64,000 bases of DNA from Deinococcus betulae (GCF_020166395.1 NZ_JAIQXU010000017.1:53133-117132), one strand, 5' to 3'. Counted from the stretch's first letter, positions 23,374 to 35,610 are shown. The notes: generated by a model from the sequence alone, not told the origin. A program made the numbers and translations.

Positions 23374-26300
23374 CGGAACATCCCCGCTTACACAGGGAAA
23401 ACATGCGGATGCTGAACGAGACTGGCTGGCTGAACGGAACATCCCCGCCTACACGGGGAAAACTTCAGGAACACCAGCGTCGTGTCAGCGATGACGGAAC
23501 ATCCCCGCCTACACGGGGAAAACGTCCACAGAGGGTTCCGATTCCAAAGCTTGTCCGGAACATCCCCGCCTACACGGGGAAAACTTCAGCCCGCGCTCAA
23601 GCGTGATCGACGACGGCGGAACATCCCCGCCTACACGGGGAAAACGTCGGGGGGCTGGACAGTGCCCTGATCAACGCCGGAACATCCCCGCCTACACGGG
23701 GAAAACAACTACACAGAGATATTCGACCTCTCAGACGGCGGAACATCCCCGCCTACACGGGGAAAACTGGCTGGTCGTTCACTCGGAAATCTGGCAGAAC
23801 GGAACATCCCCGCCTACACGGGGAAAACCACATCTGTCAAACACGCGAACTCTAAAGGCTCGGAACATCCCCGCCTACACGGGGAAAACAATTTATGTTG
23901 GACTGGCCACTCGTTCCTGTGCGGAACATCCCCGCCTACACGGGGAAAACCTCCCGAAGATTGTTAACCGAGTCATAGACTCCGGAACATCCCCGCCTAC
24001 ACGGGGAAAACCTCAACGCGGCGGCCGCGACCTCTGTTTCCGCCGGAATATCCCCGCCTACACGGGGAAAACGAGCGCGCGGTCTCCCTGGGCCACCCCC
24101 GCGCCGGAACATCCCCGCCTACACGGGGAAAACGCAATGGCGTCATTCACGCGCACCGTGACCGTCGGAACATCCCCGCCTACACGGGGAAAACGTCACC
24201 TCCCGCTTCCGCTGCCGCGTAGAGGGCGGAACATCCCCGCCTACACGGGGAAAACACTATGGCGTCGGTGGCGCTGGACATCATCAGCGGAACGTCCCCG
24301 CCTACACGGGGAAAACAAGAAGGATGGCGAGTGCTAATGATGTGGCGACGGAACATCCCCGCCTACACAGGGAAAACTTCGGCCAGGCTGGGCAGCACCT
24401 GGAGGGGGGCGTATGGCGGAACATCCCCGCCTACACGGGGAAAACGGGAGCACCGGAGTAAGCCAAAGGCGTGATTTCGGAACATCCCCGCCTACACGGG
24501 GAAAACTTGCGTGAATTTCTCCGGGAGCGGCTGCCTAAAGGAACATCCCCGCCTACACGGGGAAAACAACTGCCGCAGGGCGTTGTTACTCGGCAGGGCC
24601 GGAACATCCCCGCCTACACGGGGAAAACCCCCAGAATTAAAAGCCCATTTTCTCAACTGGCGGAACATCCCCGCCTACACGGGGAAAACCCCGTGACGCC
24701 ATCCGGCAGCATACCGAGCAGAGGAACATCCCCGCCTACACGGGGAAAACTCCCAGTAGCATCACAGGAATTTGCGAAATGCCGGAACATCCCCGCCTAC
24801 ACGGGGAAAACATGCCCGCGTGACACGCGCCCAGGAGCGTGTGAGGAACATCCCCGCCTACACGGGGAAAACTGAGGACACGTTCGGGGAAATCCGCATG
24901 TCCATGGAACATCCCCGCCTACACGGGGAAAACCCGCACTGAAGTTCAATAAATTGCCCAACATCAGGAACATCCCCGCCTACACGGGGAAAACGCCGGG
25001 GTCGAGGATGATGAGCAACGGTCGCGCGGAACATCCCCGCCTACACGGGGAAAACCCGTTTATTACGCAAACCCTGAAAGTCGCCAAAGGAACATCCCCG
25101 CCTACACGGGGAAAACAGTGCGAGTGGATTTTTTGTTTCCGCTTAAAACGGAACATCCCCGCCTACACGGGGAAAACTCTGTTGGCAAATTTCCCGGCCT
25201 GGGGATGGCCGGAACATCCCCGCCTACACGGGGAAAACTGGTCATCAATCTGCCGGTGGCCTCTGTCGAGAGGAACATCCCCGCCTACACGGGGAAAACG
25301 GCGTCAATGGGGTTGTACATGACCAAAGCGTCGGAACATCCCCGCCTACACGGGGAAAACCGAAGGAACCGAAGATGATTACCGAAAAGATTAGGAACAT
25401 CCCCGCCTACACGGGGAAAACTGACACGGGTTTGGTTTCCCGCCTGACAGCCGCGGAACATCCCCGCCTACACGGGGAAAACGGTCTCTGGCCCCTGACT
25501 CTGTTCGTCCTGGTCGGAACATCCCCGCCTACACGGGGAAAACTGCAATTTGGTCATCTCTTCAGCCGCGCCCCACGGAACATCCCCGCCTACACGGGGA
25601 AAACGGGGCAGAGAACGACGCCGGTATCGAAAAATTCGGAACATCCCCGCCTACACGGGGAAAACTGGTCAACGGATGGCCGGATGCCCTGCGACAGCGG
25701 AACATCCCCGCCTACACGGGGAAAACACCATCTGGCCCGCTGACCGTTCGCGGCTTGACGGAACATCCCCGCCTACACGGGGAAAACCGCGCACGCAGGC
25801 CGAAACGCTGCTGCGGCAGCGGAACATCCCCGCCTACACGGGGAAAACGCCCCCACCCTCGCCTCTCGTTGGTTTACTGACGGAACATCCCCGCCTACAC
25901 GGGGAAAACGCCCCATGACCAAACAGCGGCCCCGAATCCTCAGGAACATCCCCGCCTACACGGGGAAAACCCGAGAGCGTGTGGGAATTGTTCGGCAAGG
26001 ATAGGAACATCCCCGCCTACACGGGGAAAACAGCGGCAGCAACATGCCCGCTGTCCGGCGATACGGAACATCCCCGCCTACACGGGGAAAACCTGAGGCC
26101 GTCCACAAAGACCAGCTCCCCAAACGGAACATCCCCGCCTACACGGGGAAAACCCCAGCGAGATAGAAGCACTCGGAAGTGCCGCCGGAACATCCCCGCC
26201 TACACGGGGAAAACCGTGGTCTGCGCGTGGTGGCCGAGCTGGAAACCGGAACATCCCCGCCTACACGGGGAAAACCAGGTCATGGCGCTGACCTTCCCGC

Positions 26301-29300
26301 AGCTGTACGGAACATCCCCGCCTACACGGGGAAAACGCTTCAACGAAGGCCAGATCCTCGGCCAGATACGGAACATCCCCGCCTACACGGGGAAAACGCC
26401 GACCTCGTCGCAGATGGTCAGAGCCTGATCGGAACATCCCCGCCTACACGGGGAAAACCTGTGCACCCTGTTCCCTGTTGCTGCCGTTCTCGGAACATCC
26501 CCGCCTACACGGGGAAAACTGGGGGTTTTCTGTGGACGCGATTGTCAATCTCGGAACATCCCCGCCTACACGGGGAAAACTACACCTCAAACTTTATCCC
26601 CTGCTCAATGGCCGGAACATCCCCGCCTACACGGGGAAAACCTCGGCAAGCGGTACGCAGAAGACATGGACTACGGAACATCCCCGCCTACACGGGGAAA
26701 ACGTTCAGGGCGGCGACCAGCGCGTCTGCCGCCTCGGAACATCCCCGCCTACACGGGGAAAACGATGGTGCTGACATTGGGAAGGCGCTAGACCGCGGAA
26801 CATCCCCGCCTACACGGGGAAAACCCTCATCCCGGATGGTGATGGTCCCTGTACCGCGGAACATCCCCGCCTACACGGGGAAAACCTGGGGAACGGCCAG
26901 GGGCGTGTTCAATAGAAAGGAACATCCCCGCCTACACGGGGAAAACTATGCGACTGGCAGAGCAGGTGCAGGTGGCGCCGGAACATCCCCGCCTACACGG
27001 GGAAAACAGGTTCAGCGTGACCGCGCCGGCTGCCATGTACGGAACATCCCCGCCTACACGGGGAAAACGAAACCTTTCCAGATGGTGTTTTTCTGAGTAA
27101 CGGAACATCCCCGCCTACACGGGGAAAACGGCATGACAGCCACATGGTCCGAGCATCAGGACGGAACATCCCCGCCTACACGGGGAAAACAGCGTGCCCA
27201 GTGGAATACCGACGTTGAAATCAGGAACATCCCCGCCTACACGGGGAAAACGACGTTGGTGCTGGGACTGACCCGCACACTGTCGGAACATCCCCGCCTA
27301 CACGGGGAAAACCCCGCCAGGTACTCAGTGCGGCTGGGCATCGGTGGAACATCCCCGCCTACACGGGGAAAACCTGGACCCGGCCACGCTGGAGGCCGCC
27401 CGCGCCGGAACATCCCCGCCTACACGGGGAAAACTGATATTCCCGCCCAAAGGCCGACAGGGGCAGCGGAACATCCCCGCCTACACGGGGAAAACAGACA
27501 CGACGGACCCGCCGTGCTGGGGCAGTTAGGAACATCCCCGCCTACACGGGGAAAACCACCGCGCGCCCCTGCACAGCGCCCATGAGGGCGGAACATCCCC
27601 GCCTACACGGGGAAAACCTGCGCGGTGGCGGCCCTAGCCATTCGTACGCCGGAACATCCCCGCCTACACGGGGAAAACACATCGTATTTCGCTTCCAGCG
27701 CTGCAATGTGCGGAACATCCCCGCCTACACGGGGAAAACGTGCGGATACAGGACAACCGGCGCGCGGATAACGGAACATCCCCGCCTACACGGGGAAAAC
27801 TCACACCGAGATCAAAGCAGCAGAAGACGGCACGGAACATCCCCGCCTACACGGGGAAAACGCTCGCGGCCGTGGTGATCGTGCCGCCCGCTGAGGAACA
27901 TCCCCGCCTACACGGGGAAAACCTTACGGACGAGGACAGAGGTACGAGAACGAGCGGAACATCCCCGCCTACACGGGGAAAACAAGATATTTGACACGCT
28001 GTGCTCTTACATCCTCGGAACATCCCCGCCTACACGGGGAAAACGTGGTCGCTGAATGTCGTCAGATTGGTGTCGGCGGAACATCCCCGCCTACACGGGG
28101 AAAACCGTCTGGGCGGGCATTAAACCGCGACGTCCGCCGGAACATCCCCGCCTACACGGGGAAAACGTCCCAGTCGAGGGCGATGCGCGAGCGGGTGACG
28201 GAACATCCCCGCCTACACGGGGAAAACTGGTGTAGATCAGTTTAGTCATGTCAGTAGTCCGGAACATCCCCGCCTACACGGGGAAAACAACCACACGCTG
28301 GACCAGATTCTGGAGGACGTCGGAACATCCCCGCCTACACGGGGAAAACTACATCGGAACAATCTCGTTATCTGCCGCGTTCGGAACATCCCCGCCTACA
28401 CGGGGAAAACCGCAGGCAGAGCGGGAGCAGCAGCTCCTGGGCCGGAACATCCCCGCCTACACGGGGAAAACCTGCACCCACTCATCGGGAACGAATCCCC
28501 GTTCGGAACATCCCCGCCTACACGGGGAAAACGTCCGCCATACGCTGCACAAAGCGTTCATTGGCGGAACATCCCCGCCTACACGGGGAAAACCCACCCC
28601 CACGAGGTGCCCCGGCGTCAAGAGCCGGAACATCCCCGCCTACACGGGGAAAACTTCTGGCAGGGCGTGACGATTATCGGCGGCACCGGAACATCCCCGC
28701 CTACACGGGGAAAACATTACGTTTGTAAGTGGGGTGCTGCCGAGGAGCGGAACATCCCCGCCTACACGGGGAAAACTGGCCGCAACGCCCTCCCCAAGCT
28801 CCTCCCTGCGGAACATCCCCGCCTACACGGGGAAAACATGTGTCAAGCGTTCTACTAGATAGCCTGACCCGGAACATCCCCGCCTACACGGGGAAAACAG
28901 CCCGATAACATTCCATATGGGCCATGCGAATGGAACATCCCCGCCTACACGGGGAAAACCGCTGCGCCGGGTTACCCGGCACCAGCACCGCCGGAACATC
29001 CCCGCCTACACGGGGAAAACGGGTGTGGCATCAGCAGGACGGCGACCTGGTGCGGAACATCCCCGCCTACACGGGGAAAACGAGCGAGAACGAGCGAGAA
29101 AACCAGAAAAATTCGGAACATCCCCGCCTACACGGGGAAAACAAAGCAGAGAAAGGCCTCTTACCAGCCGCAACCGGAACATCCCCGCCTACACGGGGAA
29201 AACACGAAAGGACACAATGCAGCATGGGCAGCACACGGAACATCCCCGCCTACACGGGGAAAACGCTGGTCAAGAGGAAGGCGAGTAATGGCCTGGCGGA

Positions 29301-32192
29301 ACATCCCCGCCTACACGGGGAAAACGTTTTAAATCGTCGCCTGATGGCAAGTCATGCAGGAACATCCCCGCCTACACGGGGAAAACGCGGCGGCGGCCAT
29401 CATTCTCCTACTAACGGCCGGAACATCCCCGCCTACACGGGGAAAACCTATTAACGAGATTGTAAATCTCGCTTCGGTTAGGAACATCCCCGCCTACACG
29501 GGGAAAACGGTCCTGCTCAGCATAGATGCGCCTCAGGATGCGGAACATCCCCGCCTACACGGGGAAAACTAGGATGGAAAGTCACTCAGGCAAAATGAAG
29601 ACGGAACATCCCCGCCTACACGGGGAAAACGAACTCAAGCAGGCCCAGCAGTTTGTGCTGAACGGAACATCCCCGCCTACACGGGGAAAACTAGCGCCCC
29701 GTCACCCAGCAGGGCATGTGCCACGGAACATCCCCGCCTACACGGGGAAAACGGCGCCGGCCCGCATGGTGATGCTGCCGGTGACGGAACATCCCCGCCT
29801 ACACGGGGAAAACGCCAACGCCAAGACGGGCGACTGGTGGAAGGACGGAACATCCCCGCCTACACGGGGAAAACGAAATCTCCTCAAGGCTGCGGAACTC
29901 CAGCAGCGGAACATCCCCGCCTACACGGGGAAAACCTGCGCCTGTTCACTCGGGTCAATGACCCCATCGGAACATCCCCGCCTACACGGGGAAAACCGCC
30001 TGCGTGATTTCCGTCAGCAGGCCCATGTCGGAACATCCCCGCCTACACGGGGAAAACCGCAGGTTGTGGATAAGGCAACCCGTCAAGTGAGGAACATCCC
30101 CGCCTACACGGGGAAAACGGCGGCAGCTTCCGCGCCCAGCAGTTCAACCAAGGAACATCCCCGCCTACACGGGGAAAACAGGGCACCAAAGCCTGCTGTG
30201 GGCGGGCGTGGAGGAACATCCCCGCCTACACGGGGAAAACGATCAGTTCAGTCGCCTGCGCCTCGGTCACTTCGGAACATCCCCGCCTACACGGGGAAAA
30301 CCTAATCTCTCGTCTGACAGCGGCCTACCGCGCCGGAACATCCCCGCCTACACGGGGAAAACATGGCTTGATTGACTCCAGTGGTCACGACATTCGGAAC
30401 ATCCCCGCCTACACGGGGAAAACATCGCGGCTGAACATTTAGCTCCCTGCGGCGGCGGAACATCCCCGCCTACACGGGGAAAACCTGCGGAAGCACCAAC
30501 ACCAAAGAGGTTGAGACGGAACATCCCCGCCTACACGGGGAAAACGGTTTTTACTGGCGACTGCTACAGGGTATCTACGGAACATCCCCGCCTACACGGG
30601 GAAAACACCAAGGGCCAAGCCGTCCAGCGAGGCGAGGGCGGAACATCCCCGCCTACACGGGGAAAACGCCGTGGTGTTCCTGCTGCCCGTAGATACCGGC
30701 GGAACATCCCCGCCTACACGGGGAAAACTCTCGGGCTTTTGCGCGTTTGATGTTGCGATGCGGAACATCCCCGCCTACACGGGGAAAACCCGGAGATGTG
30801 GTTTACCCTCCCCTGCCCACCCGGAACATCCCCGCCTACACGGGGAAAACGTGTATGCCCGCACTGATTTGGGTCATCAGGGCGGAACATCCCCGCCTAC
30901 ACGGGGAAAACATTCCCGATCAGTTTCGGGCTCTCCACGTCCTCGGAACATCCCCGCCTACACGGGGAAAACTGTTTCAGCTGGTGGCCCCCAAGCCCCG
31001 TTGGAGGAACATCCCCGCCTACACGGGGAAAACACAGGGGAGGGAGAACGGGCGCGCGGGTTGTTCGGAACATCCCCGCCTACACGGGGAAAACTCAGGC
31101 TCATCCGATTCCAACAGGCCCGCCAGCGGAACATCCCCGCCTACACGGGGAAAACTCATCCTCGCCGTGGTAGGCGGGGTCATCGTGCGGAACATCCCCG
31201 CCTACACGGGGAAAACCGTCCCAGGTGGTGGGAGTGCCGTTCTCCTGTCGGAACATCCCCGCCTACACGGGGAAAACACCTTTCCTGTGCCGGCCGATAC
31301 CCCCGAGACCGGAACATCCCCGCCTACACGGGGAAAACACCTGGGCCGTGAGTCTGTTGACCAGGGCGGACGGAACATCCCCGCCTACACGGGGAAAACT
31401 GTGTGCGGGCGCGGCGCAGCATGTCCAGGTGCGGAACATCCCCGCCTACACGGGGAAAACGCACCAGCGCTGTTGCCCGCACTGGTGAGCGCCGGAACAT
31501 CCCCGCCTACACGGGGAAAACTCATCGGCAGCTGCCTGCTCAGCGCGGAAGTTCGGAACATCCCCGCCTACACGGGGAAAACCTCAGGGTTGCCACGTCG
31601 CCGGGGCCGATGGGCGGAACATCCCCGCCTACACGGGGAAAACCTCAGTGGATGCAGGACACAGGCCGCAAGCCCCGGAACATCCCCGCCTACACGGGGA
31701 AAACGCGGCCCGACGTGACGAAGGGGCGCAGCTTAGCGGAACATCCCCGCCTACACGGGGAAAACGCCCAGTCAGGCAGCTCTGGCGTGTGCAGCGGCGG
31801 AACATCCCCGCCTACACGGGGAAAACGCAATAGGGGTCAGCATCGCCACGCGCTCAGGCGGAACATCCCCGCCTACACGGGGAAAACTAGAGGCAGAGCC
31901 TCAGCTGTCAACCAAGGGCCGGAACATCCCCGCCTACACGGGGAAAACCGGCCAGTCGTAACCCATCCCCAGTGCGAACGCGGAACATCCCCGCCTACAC
32001 GGGGAAAACTTGGCTGATCTATTTATCTACCACGCTGGGGAAGGAACATCCCCGCCTACACGGGGAAAACGATCAAGTTGTCAAAACGGGTATGGATGTT
32101 CGCGGAACATCCCCGCCTACACGGGGAAAACTATTAGCCTGACGCTGAACATCCCATTTCACACGGAACATCCCCGCCTACACGGGGAAAAC
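23374..32192 (-). CRISPR. CRISPR array 1, type I-E, 145 repeats / 144 spacers
   Basis: On the minus strand the 29-base repeat begins GTTTTCCCCGTGTAGG and ends CGGGGATGTTCCG, with a CCCCG/CGGGG stem, as in type I-E. The repeat at 23375 and the last at 32165 are 8790 bases apart. The period is 61 bases with one unit of 60 (second spacer) and one of 68 (24350-24417), giving 144 units. Repeat variants cluster at the left end (23375, 24045, 24289, 24350), so left is the old trailer end and the leader is on the right. The 8-base crRNA handle would be ATGTTCCG. Position 29 is mostly G but varies. Confidence 0.98.
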
Positions 32193-32527
32193 ACTTCGGA
32201 ACATCGGCGTTCTCGCTCGAATCCTGGCCGCAGGTCTCTGCCACCAGGGTAGATACAGCTTACATTTTCATGCGCCCCGGCGTGCAGCCCTCCTCAGTGT
32301 AGGGCCCGATGTGTCGATAGAGCACAGCGTCACGTTTGGACGCCTACGCCCAGCAAGCTGAAGTCATCGCCAGAGAGGACTGCCTGCGGCCCTTCTCCCC
32401 TGATCAGGTGGCGGTTGGACCGTTTTCCGCCCGGCTCCCTAGAGCCCACCCGCGAGCGTACGGCGCGGCTGGTGCCTAGAAGCCTTTGTCATCCATGACC
32501 CCAGCCGGGGCCATGTCAGGGGTTGCT
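32193..32527 (-). promoter_or_regulatory. Leader-side region of CRISPR array 1
   Basis: No gene is seen in these ~335 bases. Read towards the array, the sequence shares TGAAAA, then CCCT at the same offset, then GCGGCC, and a terminal AAGT before the first repeat, with the leader of array 2. This supports a leader at about 32193-32270. Four bases before the first repeat lies GATGTTCCG, the 3' end of a repeat. Confidence 0.55.
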
Positions 32528-32665
32528 ATGTCGAAATTCGCTTTCGCTGTCTGCTCTGTCCTCGCTGCGCTCTGTTTAGTCAGTGCCACGTTACCAACTA
32601 CACCGGGAGTCTCCGGGCCAATGGTCGCCGGAGACGACACCAAGGGAGGCACGCCCGTCGGCTAA
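32528..32665 (+). CDS. Small exported peptide (45 aa), candidate signalling peptide
   Basis: ATG at 32528 with AGGGG six bases upstream. The peptide begins MSKF, has a hydrophobic stretch (FAFAVCSVLAALCLVSA) typical of a signal peptide, and ends with a short polar tail rich in Gly, Pro, Thr and Asp. It lies immediately upstream of a TPR-containing regulator on the same strand. Gene-peptide pairs of this kind are known from RRNPP-type peptide signalling in Firmicutes. The role here is inferred from layout only. Confidence 0.5.
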   Translation: MSKFAFAVCSVLAALCLVSATLPTTPGVSGPMVAGDDTKGGTPVG

Positions 32666-32690
32666 GCCAGCCTTTCCAAGAGGAAGCAGG

Positions 32691-32807
32691 GTGAGAGAAG
32701 ACCTCACTCTGCTTCTGAGCGTTTTAAGCTGTCAATGTGCAGTCTTCTGCTTTGTCCTGGGCATCCTGGCGGCATTCGCTTCAGGTCCTCATCGCCAGCG
32801 GTCCTGA
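32691..32807 (+). CDS. Small hydrophobic peptide (38 aa)
   Basis: GTG start at 32691 with AGGAAGCAGG just upstream. The product is short and hydrophobic with three cysteines (SCQCAVFCFVLGILAAFA), like a signal or membrane peptide. It ends 13 bases before the regulator at 32821. It may be a leader or second signalling peptide, or not a gene at all. Confidence 0.35.
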   Translation: MREDLTLLLSVLSCQCAVFCFVLGILAAFASGPHRQRS

Positions 32808-32820
32808 AGCCGGACTCGTC

Positions 32821-34431
32821 ATGACCTTCAGGCAGGCCACCGAGGCCGTGCGGGGGCCAGCCGAGTACGCCGAACTCTTGACGCTCCTGCGGGAGGCCGG
32901 CGCTGTCTGGACGCTGGGGCCAGACGCCGTGCGCTGGGAGTGGCGCTGCGCCGCCAATCTACAGGACGGTAGCCGGCAGATAGAAGCGCTGGTGCAGGCC
33001 GCCGCCCAGACAGAGCCTCTTCAGCCGTTCATGCAGGCGTACCAGGCCTGGGCACTGGCCAAGCAGGAACGGTTTCAGGAGGCGCAGGCCCTGGCCGAGC
33101 AGGCCCTCAGCCAGGAAGCCCAGTTGTTGCCGGCCGAACGCCGCCTGGCTTACCGGACGCTGGCCCGCTCTCTGCTCATGCTGGGGGCCGACAGCAGCTG
33201 GGAGGAGGCCGCGAAGGAGGCCCTGCGCGACCTGAAGGGGATGAGCCGCGGCCTGACCCTACTGGACCTGGGCGCGGCGTTAAGTCACCAGGGGAAGGAA
33301 GCGCAGGCCATGGGCCTGTTCAGCGAGGCGCTGCCGCTGCTGAGCGGCCACCCGGCCTATCAGGCCTGGACGCTAAACAATATGGGGACGGTGTGCCTGC
33401 GCCTGGCCCAACTAGAAGAGGCCGAGACGTTTTACAGCCGTTCCAGTCGGCTGAACACGCCCCACGCCAGCCGGGCGCTCTCAGGGCTGGCGGCGGCGCG
33501 GCGGGCTTTTGGCGAGTGGCCGCGCGCCGCGTCGCTCTATGACCAGGCGGCGCGGCTGGCCCGGCGCACAGGCGACGAGGACGACCTGCGCCAAGCCCTG
33601 CGGGGGCTGGGCCACACCTGGAGGCTGGCGGGGCAGGTGACCCGCGCGCTGGAGCCTCTGCACGCCGCTGCGGTGGCAGTAGAGGCCGACCGGACCTCCG
33701 GTTATTCGTGGGTCCATGTTGACCTGGCGGCGGCCTATAGCAGCTGGCCACCGCACGGCGCAGAGCTGAACGAAACCGTCATCCGCGAGTTCTTATCGCG
33801 CACCGGCCCCCTGGGTACAGAAGACCAGGGCCGGGCCACGCTGGTCCAGGCCGAGGGTCTACGCCGAGCAGATCAGCCGGATGCGGCCCGCGATCTGCTG
33901 GGCACCCTGCACCAAGGTGGCCTGTGGATTCGGGAAGAGGCGCACGCCTTCCCAGAGTTGTTTGCCTTGCTGCCAGACGCAGAGCGCCCCCAGCCCCTAC
34001 CCCGCTCGGCGCAGCTGAGGGTGAGCCTCCGGGTACTGGGGGTGCCCGAGGTGCAGGTAGGAGGCCGCGCCGTATCCTTGTCAGCGGCGCCCCTGCTGAC
34101 GCTGTGCGCGCTGGTTGAGGCGCGCGGCTCGCTGACTGCCGAAGCCCTAGCCGAGGTGGTACGCGACCACATGCCGCGCAGTGCCCGTCAGGCGGGGCAG
34201 CGGGTCTCGGCGGCGGTGCGTCAGGTGCGGGCCGCGCTGGGTTGGGAGGGCAGCGTTATCAGCCGGGACCGCGCCTACCATCTGGACCAGAGCGTGCAGT
34301 GGACCTCTGACGTGCTGGACGCCCTTAGGAAGGGCCAGACGATAGAGGCCTACTGCACTGGCATTCACCTGCCCTGGGCGACTGAACGTGAACAGCATCT
34401 GCGTCAGGGCGACTCAGAAGACTGGCGGTAG
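32821..34431 (+). CDS. TPR regulator with C-terminal SARP-type winged helix
   Basis: 536 residues, cytoplasmic. The first ~390 residues are TPR-like helical repeats (for example AYQAWTLNNMGTVCLRLAQL, ALRGLGHTWRLAGQVTRAL). The last ~130 contain an OmpR/SARP-type DNA-binding domain (LRVLGVPEVQVGGRAVSLS, LLTLCALVEARGSLTAEALAEVV, then VRQVRAALGW and the wing SRDRAYHLD). The order TPR then DNA-binding is reversed compared with typical SARPs. The ATG at 32821 was chosen because it follows the small peptide frames. It lies between array 1 and the cas genes and may sense a peptide; targets are unknown. Confidence 0.72.
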   Translation: MTFRQATEAVRGPAEYAELLTLLREAGAVWTLGPDAVRWEWRCAANLQDGSRQIEALVQAAAQTEPLQPFMQAYQAWALAKQERFQEAQALAEQALSQEAQLLPAERRLAYRTLARSLLMLGADSSWEEAAKEALRDLKGMSRGLTLLDLGAALSHQGKEAQAMGLFSEALPLLSGHPAYQAWTLNNMGTVCLRLAQLEEAETFYSRSSRLNTPHASRALSGLAAARRAFGEWPRAASLYDQAARLARRTGDEDDLRQALRGLGHTWRLAGQVTRALEPLHAAAVAVEADRTSGYSWVHVDLAAAYSSWPPHGAELNETVIREFLSRTGPLGTEDQGRATLVQAEGLRRADQPDAARDLLGTLHQGGLWIREEAHAFPELFALLPDAERPQPLPRSAQLRVSLRVLGVPEVQVGGRAVSLSAAPLLTLCALVEARGSLTAEALAEVVRDHMPRSARQAGQRVSAAVRQVRAALGWEGSVISRDRAYHLDQSVQWTSDVLDALRKGQTIEAYCTGIHLPWATEREQHLRQGDSEDWR

Positions 34432-34490
34432 GGTGACTTGTGCCTTCCTCAGCGACATGAGGGCGACAGCCGCCCAGTACGCTGCCCAGC

Positions 34491-35519
34491 ATGGATGACC
34501 CTGACACCCCAGCCACGCCTCCCACCCCCCAGCGCGCCCGCCGGGAAGCCAAAACCTGGGACAAGGCCAAGCGGCTGGTCCGGCTTCAGGACCTGCTTAA
34601 AACCCGGCCGTACAGCACCGCCGAACTGGCCCGGAAGCTGGAGGTGGGGCCGCGCAGCATTCAGCGGGACATGGAAGTGCTGGGCACCATGGACGTAGGC
34701 CTGGAGAGGGACGAACGGGGCCACTACTTTATTCACCTGAAAGCAGACCTGCCGCGTCCCGCCGAAACCCTGGCGGCCTACGCGGCGCTGCGGCTGGCAC
34801 ACCATCACGCGCCCGCGCTGGCCAACCATTACCGACACGCCCTGGATTACCTGTCGCGCGCCCTGCCCGACCATATTCGCCACACCCTGAATGCCAGCGT
34901 GCGCGACACCGGGGCCGCGCAGTTTGCCGAGCGGCAGATGGAGCAGGTCGCCCTGGCCTGGGTGGACCGGCGCGTGCTGTCCTTTGACTATCAGCGGCCC
35001 AATGGCCTACTCGAACGCGGCAACGAGCTGTGCGTGTATTTCATTGAAATCAGCCGCACCAACCTGGCTCCCTACGTGATTGGCCTGGAGCGCCGCCACC
35101 GGAACAAGATTCGCACCTTCAAGCTCTCGCGGATGCAGAATCTGCAGCTGCTGCCCGGCAGCTACGACCCCGACCCGAAGTTTGACCCCAGAGACTTCCT
35201 GAGCGATGCCTGGGGCGTTATTGGCGGCGCGCAGACCATCAAGGTGCTGGTGCGCTTTGCCCCCGAAGCCGCCTACCGCGTCATAGAAGGCGGCTTTCCG
35301 AATGCCCGCGAGGTCAGGCGTGACCGTTTTGTGGACATGGAGTTCAGTGCGGGCACCGACAGCAAGGGCTTTCCTCTGGAACTCATGCCCTTTTTGCTGA
35401 GCTGGGGGCCACGCGCCGAAGTGCTGGGGCCGCCGCACGTCCGCGCCCACTGGCTGCAGGAGTTACGCGAAACGCTGCGGCGATACGACACACCAGGCCC
35501 CCAAGAGCCTGAGCTGTAA
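34491..35519 (+). CDS. WYL-domain transcriptional regulator
   Basis: 342 residues. An N-terminal winged helix-turn-helix (AKRLVRLQDLLKTRPYSTAE, then RKLEVGPRSIQRDMEVL) is followed by a WYL sensor domain (SFDYQRPNG, LAPYVIGLER, FKLSRMQNLQLL) and a WCX-like C-terminal part (IKVLVRFAPEAAYRVIEG). The WYL triad itself is changed to PYV. WYL regulators often lie next to CRISPR-Cas loci and repress cas genes. Its place beside cas3 suggests the same, with the palindrome at 40176 a possible target. Confidence 0.85.
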   Translation: MDDPDTPATPPTPQRARREAKTWDKAKRLVRLQDLLKTRPYSTAELARKLEVGPRSIQRDMEVLGTMDVGLERDERGHYFIHLKADLPRPAETLAAYAALRLAHHHAPALANHYRHALDYLSRALPDHIRHTLNASVRDTGAAQFAERQMEQVALAWVDRRVLSFDYQRPNGLLERGNELCVYFIEISRTNLAPYVIGLERRHRNKIRTFKLSRMQNLQLLPGSYDPDPKFDPRDFLSDAWGVIGGAQTIKVLVRFAPEAAYRVIEGGFPNAREVRRDRFVDMEFSAGTDSKGFPLELMPFLLSWGPRAEVLGPPHVRAHWLQELRETLRRYDTPGPQEPEL

Positions 35520-35610
35520 CAAAGCGGACTGCGCCCAGAGGCTGTGGAACCCTTTCCTCGCGGGGCTGTGTCCTCCTCGCTTCAGACCAACGGTCCACGC
35601 CTACCTGTTC

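Noticed and set aside
30544..30700. Two array 1 spacers sharing a 9-base complementary stretch (GTATCTAC/GTAGATAC).
   Set aside because: Too short to mean a shared protospacer; expected by chance among 144 spacers.
23403..32252. Many open frames across CRISPR array 1 encoding repeated GTSPPTRGK, RNIPAYTGKT and EHPRLHGEN peptides.
   Set aside because: They are the three-frame translation of the repeat, which lacks stops. The 61-base period shifts the frame by one at each unit. Not genes.
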